Both the position numbers and the translations under genes were made by a program. The notes beneath the pieces were generated by a model. That model had not been told where the DNA came from. It saw only the letters and a program-made list of their open reading frames with translations, and searched no databases. Below, in pieces: positions 52,455-60,965 of a DNA stretch of 64,000 nt; position 1 is the first letter of the stretch; the number at the start of each line of letters is the position of its first letter. Source of the stretch: Candidatus Lindowbacteria bacterium RIFCSPLOWO2_12_FULL_62_27 (GTDB taxonomy: Bacteria; Lindowbacteria; 2-12-FULL-62-27); the NCBI GenBank assembly GCA_001784175.1, contig MFPR01000043.1:62001-126000 (forward strand). Direction: 5' to 3'.

Positions 52455-54065
52455 CTATTGGTCCTTGACCGTGACCGTCTGGTGGACCGGCGCCTTTGCC
52501 GCTGTCACGACACGGCCGGTCGGATACGTCACGCGCACGTCCACCTGCTTCGCCTTGCCGACGCCCAGATGGACCGGGATCGCCGAATTGCCCAGGCCGT
52601 CGCCGGCGCCGACCAGAGCCGCGACGTAACGGCCCGGACCTTTTCGAAAGTCCGCGCCGCCGTCCAAGTCGATCTCGACCCATGCGCCGATCGCGAGCCG
52701 GTAAGGCGCGCCGTCCCCCGCGTCGGATTTTACGATCTCGCGGGTGGCCGGATTGAATTTCGTGCCGCAGTGCGGACATTCGACGACCTGCGCCCGGCCC
52801 CGGGCGGCGCCGCGCGTCAGCGGATTGACCTTGATCCAGCCGTTCGCGCCTGTGTCCTCGTTGCGATAAAACAGATCGACATGCGTCACCTGCGTGCCGA
52901 TGAACAGATCAAGATCGCCGTCGTTGTCGTAATCGGCCCATCCCGCGCCGATGCACCAGCCGCCTTCCAGGCCTTCCTGCTTCGCGACGTTTGCGAACGT
53001 GCCGTCGCCGTTGTTGCGGTACAGCGTGAGTGGCTGGCTGGCGTCGTTGGCGACGACGAGGTCCAAGTCGCCGTCGTTGTCGTAGTCGCCCCATGCGACG
53101 CCCCGGCCCCGCAGGCTGTCCCGCATACCGGACTTTTCGGCCACCTGCGCGAACGTGCCGTCACCGTTGTTGCGGTAGAGAAAATCCTGCGCGTCGCCGT
53201 AGTTGGCGACGTAGAGATCGAGATCGCCGTCGTTGTCGTAATCGCCCCACGCGGCGCCCTGGCCGTTCACGTTTTCGGCCATGCCCACGTCGGCGGCCAC
53301 ATTTTTGAACGTCCCGTTGCCGTTGTTGCGGTACAGGAAGTCCTGCCCGCCACGCGTGACGTAGATGTCGAGGTCTTTGTCGCCGTCGTAATCGCCCCAT
53401 GCGACGCCGTATCCCTGCACAGAGGATTCGACGATGCCGGCCCCGGCGGCGATGTCGAGAAAAGTGCCGTTGCCGCGGTTTTGAAAGAGCGCATTCTGCG
53501 CCCCACCGACCAAAAACAAATCGAGATGTGCGTCGCCGTCAAAATCGGCCCACGCGGCGCCGTAATGGTTTCCCTTCTGGCCCATCCCGGCCTCCGCCGC
53601 CACGTTTCGGAAATGGCCTTCTCCGTCGTTCTGCCACAAAAAGTCCGGCTCCTCGTTCACGTTGACGACGTACAGGTCCTGGTCGCCGTCGTTATCGTAG
53701 TCGGCCCAGCCGCAGCCGAATCCCGCGGCCCGGCCCGCGTCCACGCCGGCTTCCGTCTCCGCCTTCGCGAACGTTCCATCGCCTTTGTTTCGATACAAAA
53801 GATCCGGATGGCGATAGTATCCGCTCACAAAAAGGTCCGGCAGCCCGTCCCCGTTGTAGTCCCCCCAGGACGCGCCCATGCCCATGTGAAAATCCCATGC
53901 CCACGTGTCCTTGATCCGCGTAAACCGCGGCCGCTCCGACGCCGGCGCCGTGTCCTCCACGGCCACCGCGCCCGAACGCACCTTCTCGATCTTGACGATC
54001 TGCTGGCCAAAGGCCGGAGAAACAGACAACATGAAACAGGCCATCAGCGCCGCAACGGCTCTCAT
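52455..54065 (-). CDS. Secreted FG-GAP/VCBS beta-propeller protein with ASPIC-like C-terminus
   Basis: A 536-aa exported protein (signal MRAVAALMACFMLSVSPAFG). It has about ten repeats carrying the calcium loop D-x-D-x-D-G-D-x-D (for example WADYDNDGDLDLFIG, WGDYDNDGDLDLYVAN), forming a beta propeller. The C-terminal part from about residue 420 (GAWVEIDLDGGADFRKGPG; LGVGKAKQVDVRVTYPTGR) resembles UnbV/ASPIC. Unusually, a CPHCGTKF knuckle is inserted before it, at about residue 425. It lies 4 nt downstream of the second ATP-grasp gene. Confidence 0.85.
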   Translation of the reverse strand: MRAVAALMACFMLSVSPAFGQQIVKIEKVRSGAVAVEDTAPASERPRFTRIKDTWAWDFHMGMGASWGDYNGDGLPDLFVSGYYRHPDLLYRNKGDGTFAKAETEAGVDAGRAAGFGCGWADYDNDGDQDLYVVNVNEEPDFLWQNDGEGHFRNVAAEAGMGQKGNHYGAAWADFDGDAHLDLFLVGGAQNALFQNRGNGTFLDIAAGAGIVESSVQGYGVAWGDYDGDKDLDIYVTRGGQDFLYRNNGNGTFKNVAADVGMAENVNGQGAAWGDYDNDGDLDLYVANYGDAQDFLYRNNGDGTFAQVAEKSGMRDSLRGRGVAWGDYDNDGDLDLVVANDASQPLTLYRNNGDGTFANVAKQEGLEGGWCIGAGWADYDNDGDLDLFIGTQVTHVDLFYRNEDTGANGWIKVNPLTRGAARGRAQVVECPHCGTKFNPATREIVKSDAGDGAPYRLAIGAWVEIDLDGGADFRKGPGRYVAALVGAGDGLGNSAIPVHLGVGKAKQVDVRVTYPTGRVVTAAKAPVHQTVTVKDQ

Positions 54066-54069
54066 GCGG

Positions 54070-55104
54070 TTAGCGCGAACTTCGCGCGAAGTCGAGGATG
54101 CGGGTGATGAGGCCGTCGAAGCCCCAGCCGGCGGTTACGGCCATTTTGGCCATGCCGGCGATCGGGGAAAGATCGGGATTGGGGTTGACCTCCAGCACGT
54201 AAATCCGGTTGTGCCGGTCCAGTCGCAGGTCAATGCGCGTGTAGCCGCGGACGTTCAGCGCGCCGAGGACCGTCCGTCCGACTTGGACGATCCGGTCGCG
54301 AAGGGCGGCGGGCAGAGGCGCGGGGCAGAGCGTTTGGGTGCATTTGAAATAGACGGTATCGTATTTCCATTTTGACTCGTATCCCACAATGCGCGCGGCG
54401 CCTTCCGGCAGCCGCGAAAAATCGATCTCGGCCAGCGGCAACACCTCGTCGCCGACCACGCCCACGTTGATTTCCCGGCCGGCGATGTAGGATTCGATCA
54501 GGATTGGCTGCCGCAGTTTCCGGTACAGCGAGCCGACCCGCCGCCGGAGACGCAACGGATCGGAGGTCACGGCGTCGGCGGTCACGCCGATGCTGCCGTC
54601 CTCCAGGGTCGGCTTGGAGATCCAGGGTGGCAGCGGAAGATTTTCCGGGAGCGTTCCATCCGTGGAGATCGCGTGAGGCGGCGTGAACACGCCGTACTCG
54701 CCCAGCACGGCTTTCGCTTTGAGCTTGTCCCGGCATAAGAGCAGCGCGTCCGGAGGCGCCGACGTATGGGGCAGATTCAGAAGGTCCAGCAGGGAAGTGA
54801 CGCGGGCCTCGCCCATCGTGTCGCCGAACGCGGTCTCCGCCAGATGGAACACCACATCCGGCCGGTCTTTTACGAGCGCTCGTACGAGCTTGTCGATCCC
54901 CATACCCAGCGACACCGTCCGGGTTCGGTGGCCAAGCCGCGCCATCGATTCCTGAATCGGCAGGATGGCTTCCCAGACGCCTACATGCGCTTCCTCGCCC
55001 TCCCGGCCCCGCAGGTCCTCCGTTTCGTCGTGCAAGAGAACGACGTTCAGGCTTGAAACGCGCGGCGCCGCGCGCGGCCGGGATCTGGAACGGATCAGCG
55101 CCAT
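54070..55104 (-). CDS. D-Ala-D-Ala ligase-like ATP-grasp enzyme (second of two)
   Basis: A 344-aa ATP-grasp ligase. The N-terminal Rossmann-like part (LNVVLLHDETEDL; DVVFHLAETAFGDTMGEA) is followed by the ATP-grasp core (PWISKPTLEDGSIGVT; ILIESYIAGREINVGVVGDE) and the metal-binding end YTRIDLRLDRHNRIYVLEVNPNPDLSP. It belongs to the D-Ala-D-Ala ligase superfamily, but its sequence suggests another carboxylate/amine pair. The start (ATG 55104) overlaps the paralogous gene upstream by 10 nt. Together they lie behind lysine 2,3-aminomutase. Confidence 0.82.
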   Translation of the reverse strand: MALIRSRSRPRAAPRVSSLNVVLLHDETEDLRGREGEEAHVGVWEAILPIQESMARLGHRTRTVSLGMGIDKLVRALVKDRPDVVFHLAETAFGDTMGEARVTSLLDLLNLPHTSAPPDALLLCRDKLKAKAVLGEYGVFTPPHAISTDGTLPENLPLPPWISKPTLEDGSIGVTADAVTSDPLRLRRRVGSLYRKLRQPILIESYIAGREINVGVVGDEVLPLAEIDFSRLPEGAARIVGYESKWKYDTVYFKCTQTLCPAPLPAALRDRIVQVGRTVLGALNVRGYTRIDLRLDRHNRIYVLEVNPNPDLSPIAGMAKMAVTAGWGFDGLITRILDFARSSR

Positions 55105-56147
55105 CCGGAGGCGGAGGCGGAGACTTCGCGCGCTGGATTCAAACGGGCCAGCGCCGCGGTCAGGATTTTTTCGATCAGCTCCGTGTAGGGAATTCCCAGC
55201 AGCCGGGCCAGAATCGGCAGGTCGCCGGTCGCGGGTGAGAGGCCCGGGAGCGGATTGGCTTCGATAAAAAACGGCGTGCCGTTTTCGGCCAGACGAAAAT
55301 CGATCCGCGCGACGTCGCGGCACTCGAGCGCGCGGAAAACCGACGTCGCCGCCTCCTCGATCCGCTTGATCTGCGGCCCGGACGCGGGCGGCGGCGTCAC
55401 GTATTCGACGAGGTTCACAAAATCCCGCTTGACTTCAAGGCTGTACACAAAATTGGGATTGCTCCCGCCGCGCGGAATCACCTCCAGAACGCCCAGCACC
55501 TCCACCGTGTCGCGCCCGCCGTTCACGGCGGAACTGTTGCCGATCACGCCCACGGTGATCTCCCGGCCCGCAATGAATTGCTCGACGAGGACGGGCCGGC
55601 GATAGGTCCGCAAGAGCCACCGGACGCGCTCTTCGGCCTCCATCATCCGCCGGCAAATGGAATCGTTCCGGATGCCCTTCGAGGATCCTTCGTCGAGAGG
55701 CTTCACAAAGAGCGGCGGCGTGGGAAATTTGGAGGCCTCGAGGTCCTCTTCCTGCCGGATCACCGCAAAGTCCGGCGTGGCCAGGCCGTCCTGCCGGACC
55801 AAGCGCTTGGCCATGGCCTTGTCGAGCGTTGCGGCCAGCGTCAGAGGATCGGAATGCGTGTATGGGATGCCCAAAAATTCGCAGATCGACGGCACATGCG
55901 CCTCCCGGCACCGGCCTCCGGCGCCTTCGGCGATGTTCCACACGAGGTCCGGCGGATCGAACCGGACGCGGTCCAGAAATCCGGCGCCGCCGCCCAGCAG
56001 GACCGTCTGATGGCCGATCTGGCGGAGCGCGGTCGCGATGGATTCCACGGTTTCGGCCGAATCGTACTCCTCGTAGTAATCGTCCGGGACATCCGCAGAC
56101 TTCGCGGCGGCGGCCGGTTTCAGATCAAATGCGATACCAATCTTCAC
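55095..56147 (-). CDS. D-Ala-D-Ala ligase-like ATP-grasp enzyme (first of two)
   Basis: A 350-aa ATP-grasp protein (MKIGIAFDLKPAAA). Substrate-side VWNIAEGAGGRCREAHVPSI, ATP-binding LFVKPLDEGSSKGI, LVEQFIAGREITVGVIGN and the Mg-site end VARIDFRLAENGTPFFIEANP are present. The GxGGRxREA-type segment and the EYDSAETVESIATAL start differ from housekeeping Ddl. It sits 33 nt downstream of kamA and overlaps the second ligase gene, which supports a shared pathway. Confidence 0.82.
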   Translation of the reverse strand: MKIGIAFDLKPAAAAKSADVPDDYYEEYDSAETVESIATALRQIGHQTVLLGGGAGFLDRVRFDPPDLVWNIAEGAGGRCREAHVPSICEFLGIPYTHSDPLTLAATLDKAMAKRLVRQDGLATPDFAVIRQEEDLEASKFPTPPLFVKPLDEGSSKGIRNDSICRRMMEAEERVRWLLRTYRRPVLVEQFIAGREITVGVIGNSSAVNGGRDTVEVLGVLEVIPRGGSNPNFVYSLEVKRDFVNLVEYVTPPPASGPQIKRIEEAATSVFRALECRDVARIDFRLAENGTPFFIEANPLPGLSPATGDLPILARLLGIPYTELIEKILTAALARLNPAREVSASASGWR

Positions 56148-56180
56148 GGGTGTGATACGCCCCTCCTTCCGGATTCCTTG

Positions 56181-57560
56181 CTAGGCGTGCGGGACCAGCG
56201 TCGGCTGCGCCGCATCGGCGTGCTGCGCCCGGCGCGTGTAGCGGAGCAGATGTTCCGGAATCAGGCTGGGTTGGTCGCCCGACAACAGGCGCGCCACGCC
56301 CTCGACCGGCCGGCGGTCCCGGCGCCGGCGGAGGCGGCGCAGAGGCTTGGGCGGCTCCTCGACCGCCACCATCATGCCCTCGTAGTTGCGGAGCACCCAG
56401 CGCTCCTCGGAAACCGACACGATGTAGTTCGGCATGACGGGAATCTTGCCGCCGCCGCCCGGCGCGTCGACCACGTAGGTCGGAACCGCCAGGCCCGACG
56501 TGTGGCCGCGCAGATACTCCATGATTTCGAGTCCCTTCGCGATCGACGTCCGGAAATACTCCGCGCCCTTGATCTGGTCGCAGTGAAAAATGTAGTAGGG
56601 CCGGATCTTGGACGCCGTGAGCTTGTGCATGAGTTCCAGCATCACGAACGGATCGTCGTTGACGCCGCGCATGAGGACCGTGTGGTTGTTCAGCGGCACG
56701 CCGGCGCGCAGAATCTTGAGACAGGCCTCGGCGGCCGTCGGCGTGACCTCGCGCGGATGGTTGAAGTGCGTCTGCACCCAGACCTTTTTGCCGCGCTCGA
56801 GGATGTCGATCAGCTCGGGCGTGATTTTCTGCGGGAGCGTGGTCGGAACCCGCGTGCCGAGGCGGACCATCTGCACGTGCGGGATGTCCTTGAGGCGCTG
56901 GAGCACGTAGTCGAGCTTGACGGGCGACAGCATGAGCGGGTCGCCGCCGGAACAGATGACGTCCCGGACGGCGTCGGTGCGCGCGATGTAGTCGATCATC
57001 GCGTCGAGTTGCGGCCGGGTCATCTGGAAATCGCCGTCGATCCATTCGCGCTTGCGCGTGCAGAACCGGCAGTACATGGAACAGACGTTGGTGGTGTACA
57101 TCAGGACGCGGTTGGGATACCGGTGCGTCAGGCCGGGCACCGGCGAGTCCTCCTTTTCGTCCAGCGAGTCGGCCTCGCCGTAGGACGTCACCTCCAGCTC
57201 CTTCCCTGACGGAATCGACTGGAGCCGGATCGGATCGTTCGGGTCGTCCGGATTCACCAGAGACATCCAGTAAGGCGAGAGCATGAAGTGGTAGACATCG
57301 GTGACATTTTTTAGGCGTTGTTCTTCCGTTGGAGTCAGCGGAATGTGCAGTTTCAGTTGATCGACGGTTTTGATGGAGTTACGCATCTGCCATTTGAAGT
57401 CATTCCACTCATGGTCGGGCACATCTTTCCAGCGGGACTTGGACTTCCACGGGCAAATCGAAGCTGCGGGCGATGTCGCAGATTGAGGTTTGGAAGACTC
57501 AACTGGATCCGGCGGCTCTTCCCCCCCACTTTTACCATGAGCGCTCTGGATCGATTCCAT
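56181..57560 (-). CDS. kamA: Lysine 2,3-aminomutase (radical SAM, PLP)
   Basis: Interconverts L-lysine and L-beta-lysine. The 459-aa protein has the N-terminal LAM signature WKDVPDHEWNDFKWQMRN. The radical-SAM motif is NVCSMYCRFCTRKR (C-x3-C-x2-C, about residue 160), with CSGGDPLML nearby. The PLP lysine is in APGGGGKIPVMPNY. Asp residues at the positions that bind substrate lysine in Clostridium LAM are present (HCDQIKG and VVDAPGG). It has an N-terminal extension of about 40 residues and an Arg-rich C-terminal tail. The next two genes are ATP-grasp ligases. No ablB acetyltransferase or efp is near. Confidence 0.9.
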   Translation of the reverse strand: MESIQSAHGKSGGEEPPDPVESSKPQSATSPAASICPWKSKSRWKDVPDHEWNDFKWQMRNSIKTVDQLKLHIPLTPTEEQRLKNVTDVYHFMLSPYWMSLVNPDDPNDPIRLQSIPSGKELEVTSYGEADSLDEKEDSPVPGLTHRYPNRVLMYTTNVCSMYCRFCTRKREWIDGDFQMTRPQLDAMIDYIARTDAVRDVICSGGDPLMLSPVKLDYVLQRLKDIPHVQMVRLGTRVPTTLPQKITPELIDILERGKKVWVQTHFNHPREVTPTAAEACLKILRAGVPLNNHTVLMRGVNDDPFVMLELMHKLTASKIRPYYIFHCDQIKGAEYFRTSIAKGLEIMEYLRGHTSGLAVPTYVVDAPGGGGKIPVMPNYIVSVSEERWVLRNYEGMMVAVEEPPKPLRRLRRRRDRRPVEGVARLLSGDQPSLIPEHLLRYTRRAQHADAAQPTLVPHA

Positions 57561-57706
57561 TTGGGATCAACCACATCCTTTCGTCAAGCAAAAAAATCAG
57601 CTCCGCTGCGCGGAGCCGGGGCACCCTATTTCCCCTGCCCTCATCGCATTCATACAGCGATGGAAAATGAATGTCAATACTTCAAACCAATATTTTGCGA
57701 AAATTT

Positions 57707-58705
57707 TTACGGAGACAAACAGACGTGCGGGATCAGATACTCGCGCACATATTCCTGAACGGCGCCGTCGAGCGGCGTGAGCGGGCGCGCGCAGCCGGCG
57801 GCGCGGAGCCGCGAAAGATCGGCGAGCGTGTGGTACTGATACTTGTCGCGGATCCCGGCCGGCATATCGATGTACTCGATCGTGACGGGCCGGCCCATGG
57901 CCGCAAAGACCGGTGTGACGAGTTCCTTCCACGTGTGCGTGACGCCTGAGCCGATGTTGAAGATGCCGTGGACGGAGGGCCGGTCCAAAAAAAACAGCGT
58001 CAGGTCGACGGCGTCCTTCACGTAGAGAAAATCCCGGACCTGCTCGCCGTCGGCGTAGTCGGGCCGGTGCGACTTGAAGAGCCGCACCCGGCCGGTGCCG
58101 CGGATCTGCTCGTACGATTTCAGCACGACGCTTCGCATGTCGCCCTTGTGATATTCGTTCGGCCCGAAGACGTTGAAATATTTGAGGCCGGCGATCCGGT
58201 CCAGCCATCCGCGCGATTTCGCCAGGAGATCAAACCGGTGCTTGGACTCGCCGTACAGGTTCAGGGGCTGCAGCCGCTCGAGGGCGGCCGGATCGTCGGA
58301 GTATCCGGCGTGGCCGTCGCCGTAGGTGGCGGCGCTGGACGCGTAAATGAACCGGACGCCGCGCCGGAGCGCATATTCGGCCAGCGTGCGCGTGTATTCG
58401 GTGTTGTTGCGGCGCAAAAGGTCGGCGTTCATCTCGGTGGTGCTGGAGATCGCGCCCATGTGGATCAGGGCGCGCACGCCGGTCTCCCAGCCGCCTCGGG
58501 CGATGCGATCGAGAAAATCGTCGGCGTCGAGATAATCGGCGTACGCGAGCGGCGCCAGGTTCCGCCGCTTGTCGTTCAGCTCGCCGTCGGGCGGGCCTGG
58601 TTCATCGAGGCGGTCTACGACGAGAATGTCTTTTTCTCCGCGGCGGTTGAGTCCCCAGACGATGGCGCTGCCGATGAATCCGGCGCCGCCGGTGACGACG
58701 ATCAT
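57707..58705 (-). CDS. hldD: ADP-L-glycero-D-manno-heptose 6-epimerase
   Basis: Last step of ADP-heptose synthesis for LPS core. A 332-aa SDR protein: MIVVTGGAGFIGSAIVWGLN, HMGAISSTTEMNADLL, active-site YGESKHRFD, KYFNVFGPNEYHKGDMRSV, and RDFLYVKDAVDL. The HldD-type SSTTE and EYHKG segments separate it from general epimerases. The start is ATG 58705, with an odd CAGAATA triple repeat instead of a clear Shine-Dalgarno. It implies a Gram-negative outer membrane. Confidence 0.92.
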   Translation of the reverse strand: MIVVTGGAGFIGSAIVWGLNRRGEKDILVVDRLDEPGPPDGELNDKRRNLAPLAYADYLDADDFLDRIARGGWETGVRALIHMGAISSTTEMNADLLRRNNTEYTRTLAEYALRRGVRFIYASSAATYGDGHAGYSDDPAALERLQPLNLYGESKHRFDLLAKSRGWLDRIAGLKYFNVFGPNEYHKGDMRSVVLKSYEQIRGTGRVRLFKSHRPDYADGEQVRDFLYVKDAVDLTLFFLDRPSVHGIFNIGSGVTHTWKELVTPVFAAMGRPVTIEYIDMPAGIRDKYQYHTLADLSRLRAAGCARPLTPLDGAVQEYVREYLIPHVCLSP

Positions 58706-58727
58706 TCTGTATTCTGTATTCTGATGA

Positions 58728-59198
58728 TTAGTCGGAAAACCGGATGTAGATGCACATGTCGGGCTTGTTCTTCTTGTAGATGTGCCGGAAGGAGTGGAGG
58801 ACGCTGGGATCATAGGAATAGATGAGCGTGTAGGTGGTCCGGCTGCCGTCCTTCCGGCACTTGACCGTGTCGGTCGGATATTTCAGGGTCGGCTGGTAGA
58901 TTTCAGGAACCTTCTTGTTGATCAGCCGGATGGCGGAAATAAACCCGCGCTTGCCCGGAACGTGGACCTTCTCCAGCTCCTCGACATAATAATTGCGGAG
59001 TTGTCCGGGATAGGCGGTCGAGGAGATTTCAATATCCTTGTGCTTCAGGATCCCCAGATCCTCGAAGACTTCGTCCATGAACTGGCGCCGCTCGTCCAGC
59101 TCCTCCGGCGAGATGGGCTCGTCGCCTTCTTCAAACGCTTCCTGCTCCGTTTTCTTTTCTTCCGCCATGGCTGTTCGTTTCTCCATCAAGATTGTCAT
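58728..59198 (-). CDS. Hypothetical protein
   Basis: Not recognised. Up to 156 aa, depending on whether ATG 59198, 59186 or 59168 is used. An acidic N-terminal third (KTEQEAFEEGDEPISPEELDE) precedes a compact basic domain with alternating beta strands (KDIEISSTAYPGQLRNYYVEEL; GFISAIRLINKKVPEIYQP; SRTTYTLIYSYDP; DMCIYIRFSD). There is no signal peptide or membrane segment. It lies between the aldehyde dehydrogenase and hldD on the same strand. Confidence 0.65.
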   Translation of the reverse strand: MTILMEKRTAMAEEKKTEQEAFEEGDEPISPEELDERRQFMDEVFEDLGILKHKDIEISSTAYPGQLRNYYVEELEKVHVPGKRGFISAIRLINKKVPEIYQPTLKYPTDTVKCRKDGSRTTYTLIYSYDPSVLHSFRHIYKKNKPDMCIYIRFSD

Positions 59199-59231
59199 AT
59201 GTGGCCGCGCGTTAAACGATCGAAACTCCCA

Positions 59232-60815
59232 TCAGTAGATGTTGCTGGCCCGGACGCCGCCCGTATAATCGATGAACACGGTTTTCAGCTCGGTGAAAAA
59301 CTCGATACCTTCCTTGGCCATCTCCCGGTTTCCGCAGCCGCTCTCCTTGATCCCCCCGAACGGCACCTGCGCCTCGCCGCCGATGGTCGGGGAATTCACG
59401 TGGACCATCCCGGCTTCGATCGCGTCGACGTACCGCAGGGCCTTGTTGATGTCCCGCGTGTAAATGGAACTCGACAGGCCGAAGATGACACGGTTGGAAA
59501 CCTCGATGGCCTCCTCGAAACTCCTGACCCGCGTCACTGCCAACACCGGGCCGAAAACCTCCTCCCGGAAAAGCGTGTCGGTTGGCTTGACGTGATCGAA
59601 TACCGTCGGCTCCACAAAGTACCCCTTTTCCAGTCCATCCCGCATCGCCCGGCTGCCGCCGGCCAGAAGCTTGTTGCCCTCGGCCTTCGCCTTCGCGATG
59701 TACTCGAGCACGGTCTGGAGCTGGGACTTGTCAATCAGCGGGCTCATCGTGTTCGACGGGTCGATCCCGGGGCCGGCTTTGAGTTTTTTGACTTCCGGCA
59801 AAAATTTCTCGAGGAACCGGTCCGCGATCGATTCCTCCAGGATCAGCCGGCTGGTGGCCGTGCAGCGCTGGCCGGCGTTGCCGAAGGCGCCCCGCAGGAC
59901 GCCGCCGACGGCGCTGTCGAGATCCGCGTCGGCCAGGATCACGCACGGGTTCTTGCCGCCCATCTCGCAGGTGACTTTCTTGTTCAGTATCCCGCACATC
60001 TCTTCGACCTTCCGGCCCACGCCGGTGGAGCCGGTGAAGGAAACGACGCGGACGGCGGAGTTCGTGATCAACTCGTTGCCGACAATCGAGCCGGCGCCCA
60101 CGATGAAGTTCAGGACGCCTTTCGGAAGGCCCGCCTCCTCGAAACATTTCACCAGCTCCGCCGCGAGCCACGGCGTGAAGCTGGCGGGCTTGAAGACCAC
60201 CGTGTTGCCGGCCACGAGGGCGGGCGCGATTTTCCAGCACGGAATGGCCCACGGGAAATTCCAGGGCGTGATGATCGCCACGACGCCGATCGGCTGGCGG
60301 ATCGTGAAGAGAAAATTGTTGGCGAGTTCCGACGGCGCGGTTTCGCCGTAGTAGCGGAACCCCTCGCCGGCGTAAAATTCCAGAAGATTGTCCCCCTTGG
60401 TGATCTCCCCGCGCGCGTCCGAGAGGATCTTGCCGCCCTCGATCGCCATGATCCGCGCCAGATCCTCCTTGCGCGCCTCGGCGATCTGAAACGCCCGGAG
60501 CACGATCCGAGCCCGGACCATCGGCGGCGTCGCCTTCCACGCCGGAAAGGCCCTCCGGGCCGCCTCGATCGCGGCCTTCGCGTCGCGCAGCGTGGACGCG
60601 GGAGCTTTCGCGACGATGTTCCCGTTCGAGGGGTCCTCGACGTCGATCGTTACGCTGTGCTCGGCCGGCTGCCAGCAGCCGTCAATGTAGTTCTGAACGA
60701 TCGTCATCAGGCCGGAGGTCACCGGTTTCTCCCGACTGCTGGTTTTCGCCGGCGCGGCGCGCCCGCTTCCCTTCCCGCGTTTCGCCTTCTTCCCGCCCCT
60801 CGTGATGGTCGCCAT
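59232..60815 (-). CDS. NAD(P)-dependent aldehyde dehydrogenase
   Basis: A 527-aa ALDH. After a basic 35-residue extension the fold begins at YIDGCWQPAE. The catalytic Glu is in VTCEMGGKNP and the nucleophile Cys in GNAGQRCTATSR. The cofactor-binding TPWNFPWAIPCWKIAPALVAG and FTGSTGVGR are intact. It resembles semialdehyde dehydrogenases of the 2,5-dioxovalerate/succinic semialdehyde type, so an amino-acid or sugar-acid degradation step is plausible. The substrate cannot be fixed. The start is ATG 60815, behind AAGGGCG. Confidence 0.88.
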   Translation of the reverse strand: MATITRGGKKAKRGKGSGRAAPAKTSSREKPVTSGLMTIVQNYIDGCWQPAEHSVTIDVEDPSNGNIVAKAPASTLRDAKAAIEAARRAFPAWKATPPMVRARIVLRAFQIAEARKEDLARIMAIEGGKILSDARGEITKGDNLLEFYAGEGFRYYGETAPSELANNFLFTIRQPIGVVAIITPWNFPWAIPCWKIAPALVAGNTVVFKPASFTPWLAAELVKCFEEAGLPKGVLNFIVGAGSIVGNELITNSAVRVVSFTGSTGVGRKVEEMCGILNKKVTCEMGGKNPCVILADADLDSAVGGVLRGAFGNAGQRCTATSRLILEESIADRFLEKFLPEVKKLKAGPGIDPSNTMSPLIDKSQLQTVLEYIAKAKAEGNKLLAGGSRAMRDGLEKGYFVEPTVFDHVKPTDTLFREEVFGPVLAVTRVRSFEEAIEVSNRVIFGLSSSIYTRDINKALRYVDAIEAGMVHVNSPTIGGEAQVPFGGIKESGCGNREMAKEGIEFFTELKTVFIDYTGGVRASNIY

Positions 60816-60965
60816 CGCCCTTGCTCCTTTGTTGTTTGAAATGCACCCACACGCATTCAATCACAATCGGCGCGCGCCCGTCAAGCAAGAGGCCGCAGGT
60901 TGACTCCATCTGCGAAGTATAATTAATAGAAATCAACATGATGGGAATGGACAGCGTGTGCGGCC

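Noticed and set aside
60900-60923. TTGACT...TATAAT upstream of the SGNH-like gene as a promoter
   Set aside because: The spacer is only 12 bp; the TATAAT alone was mentioned but not called.
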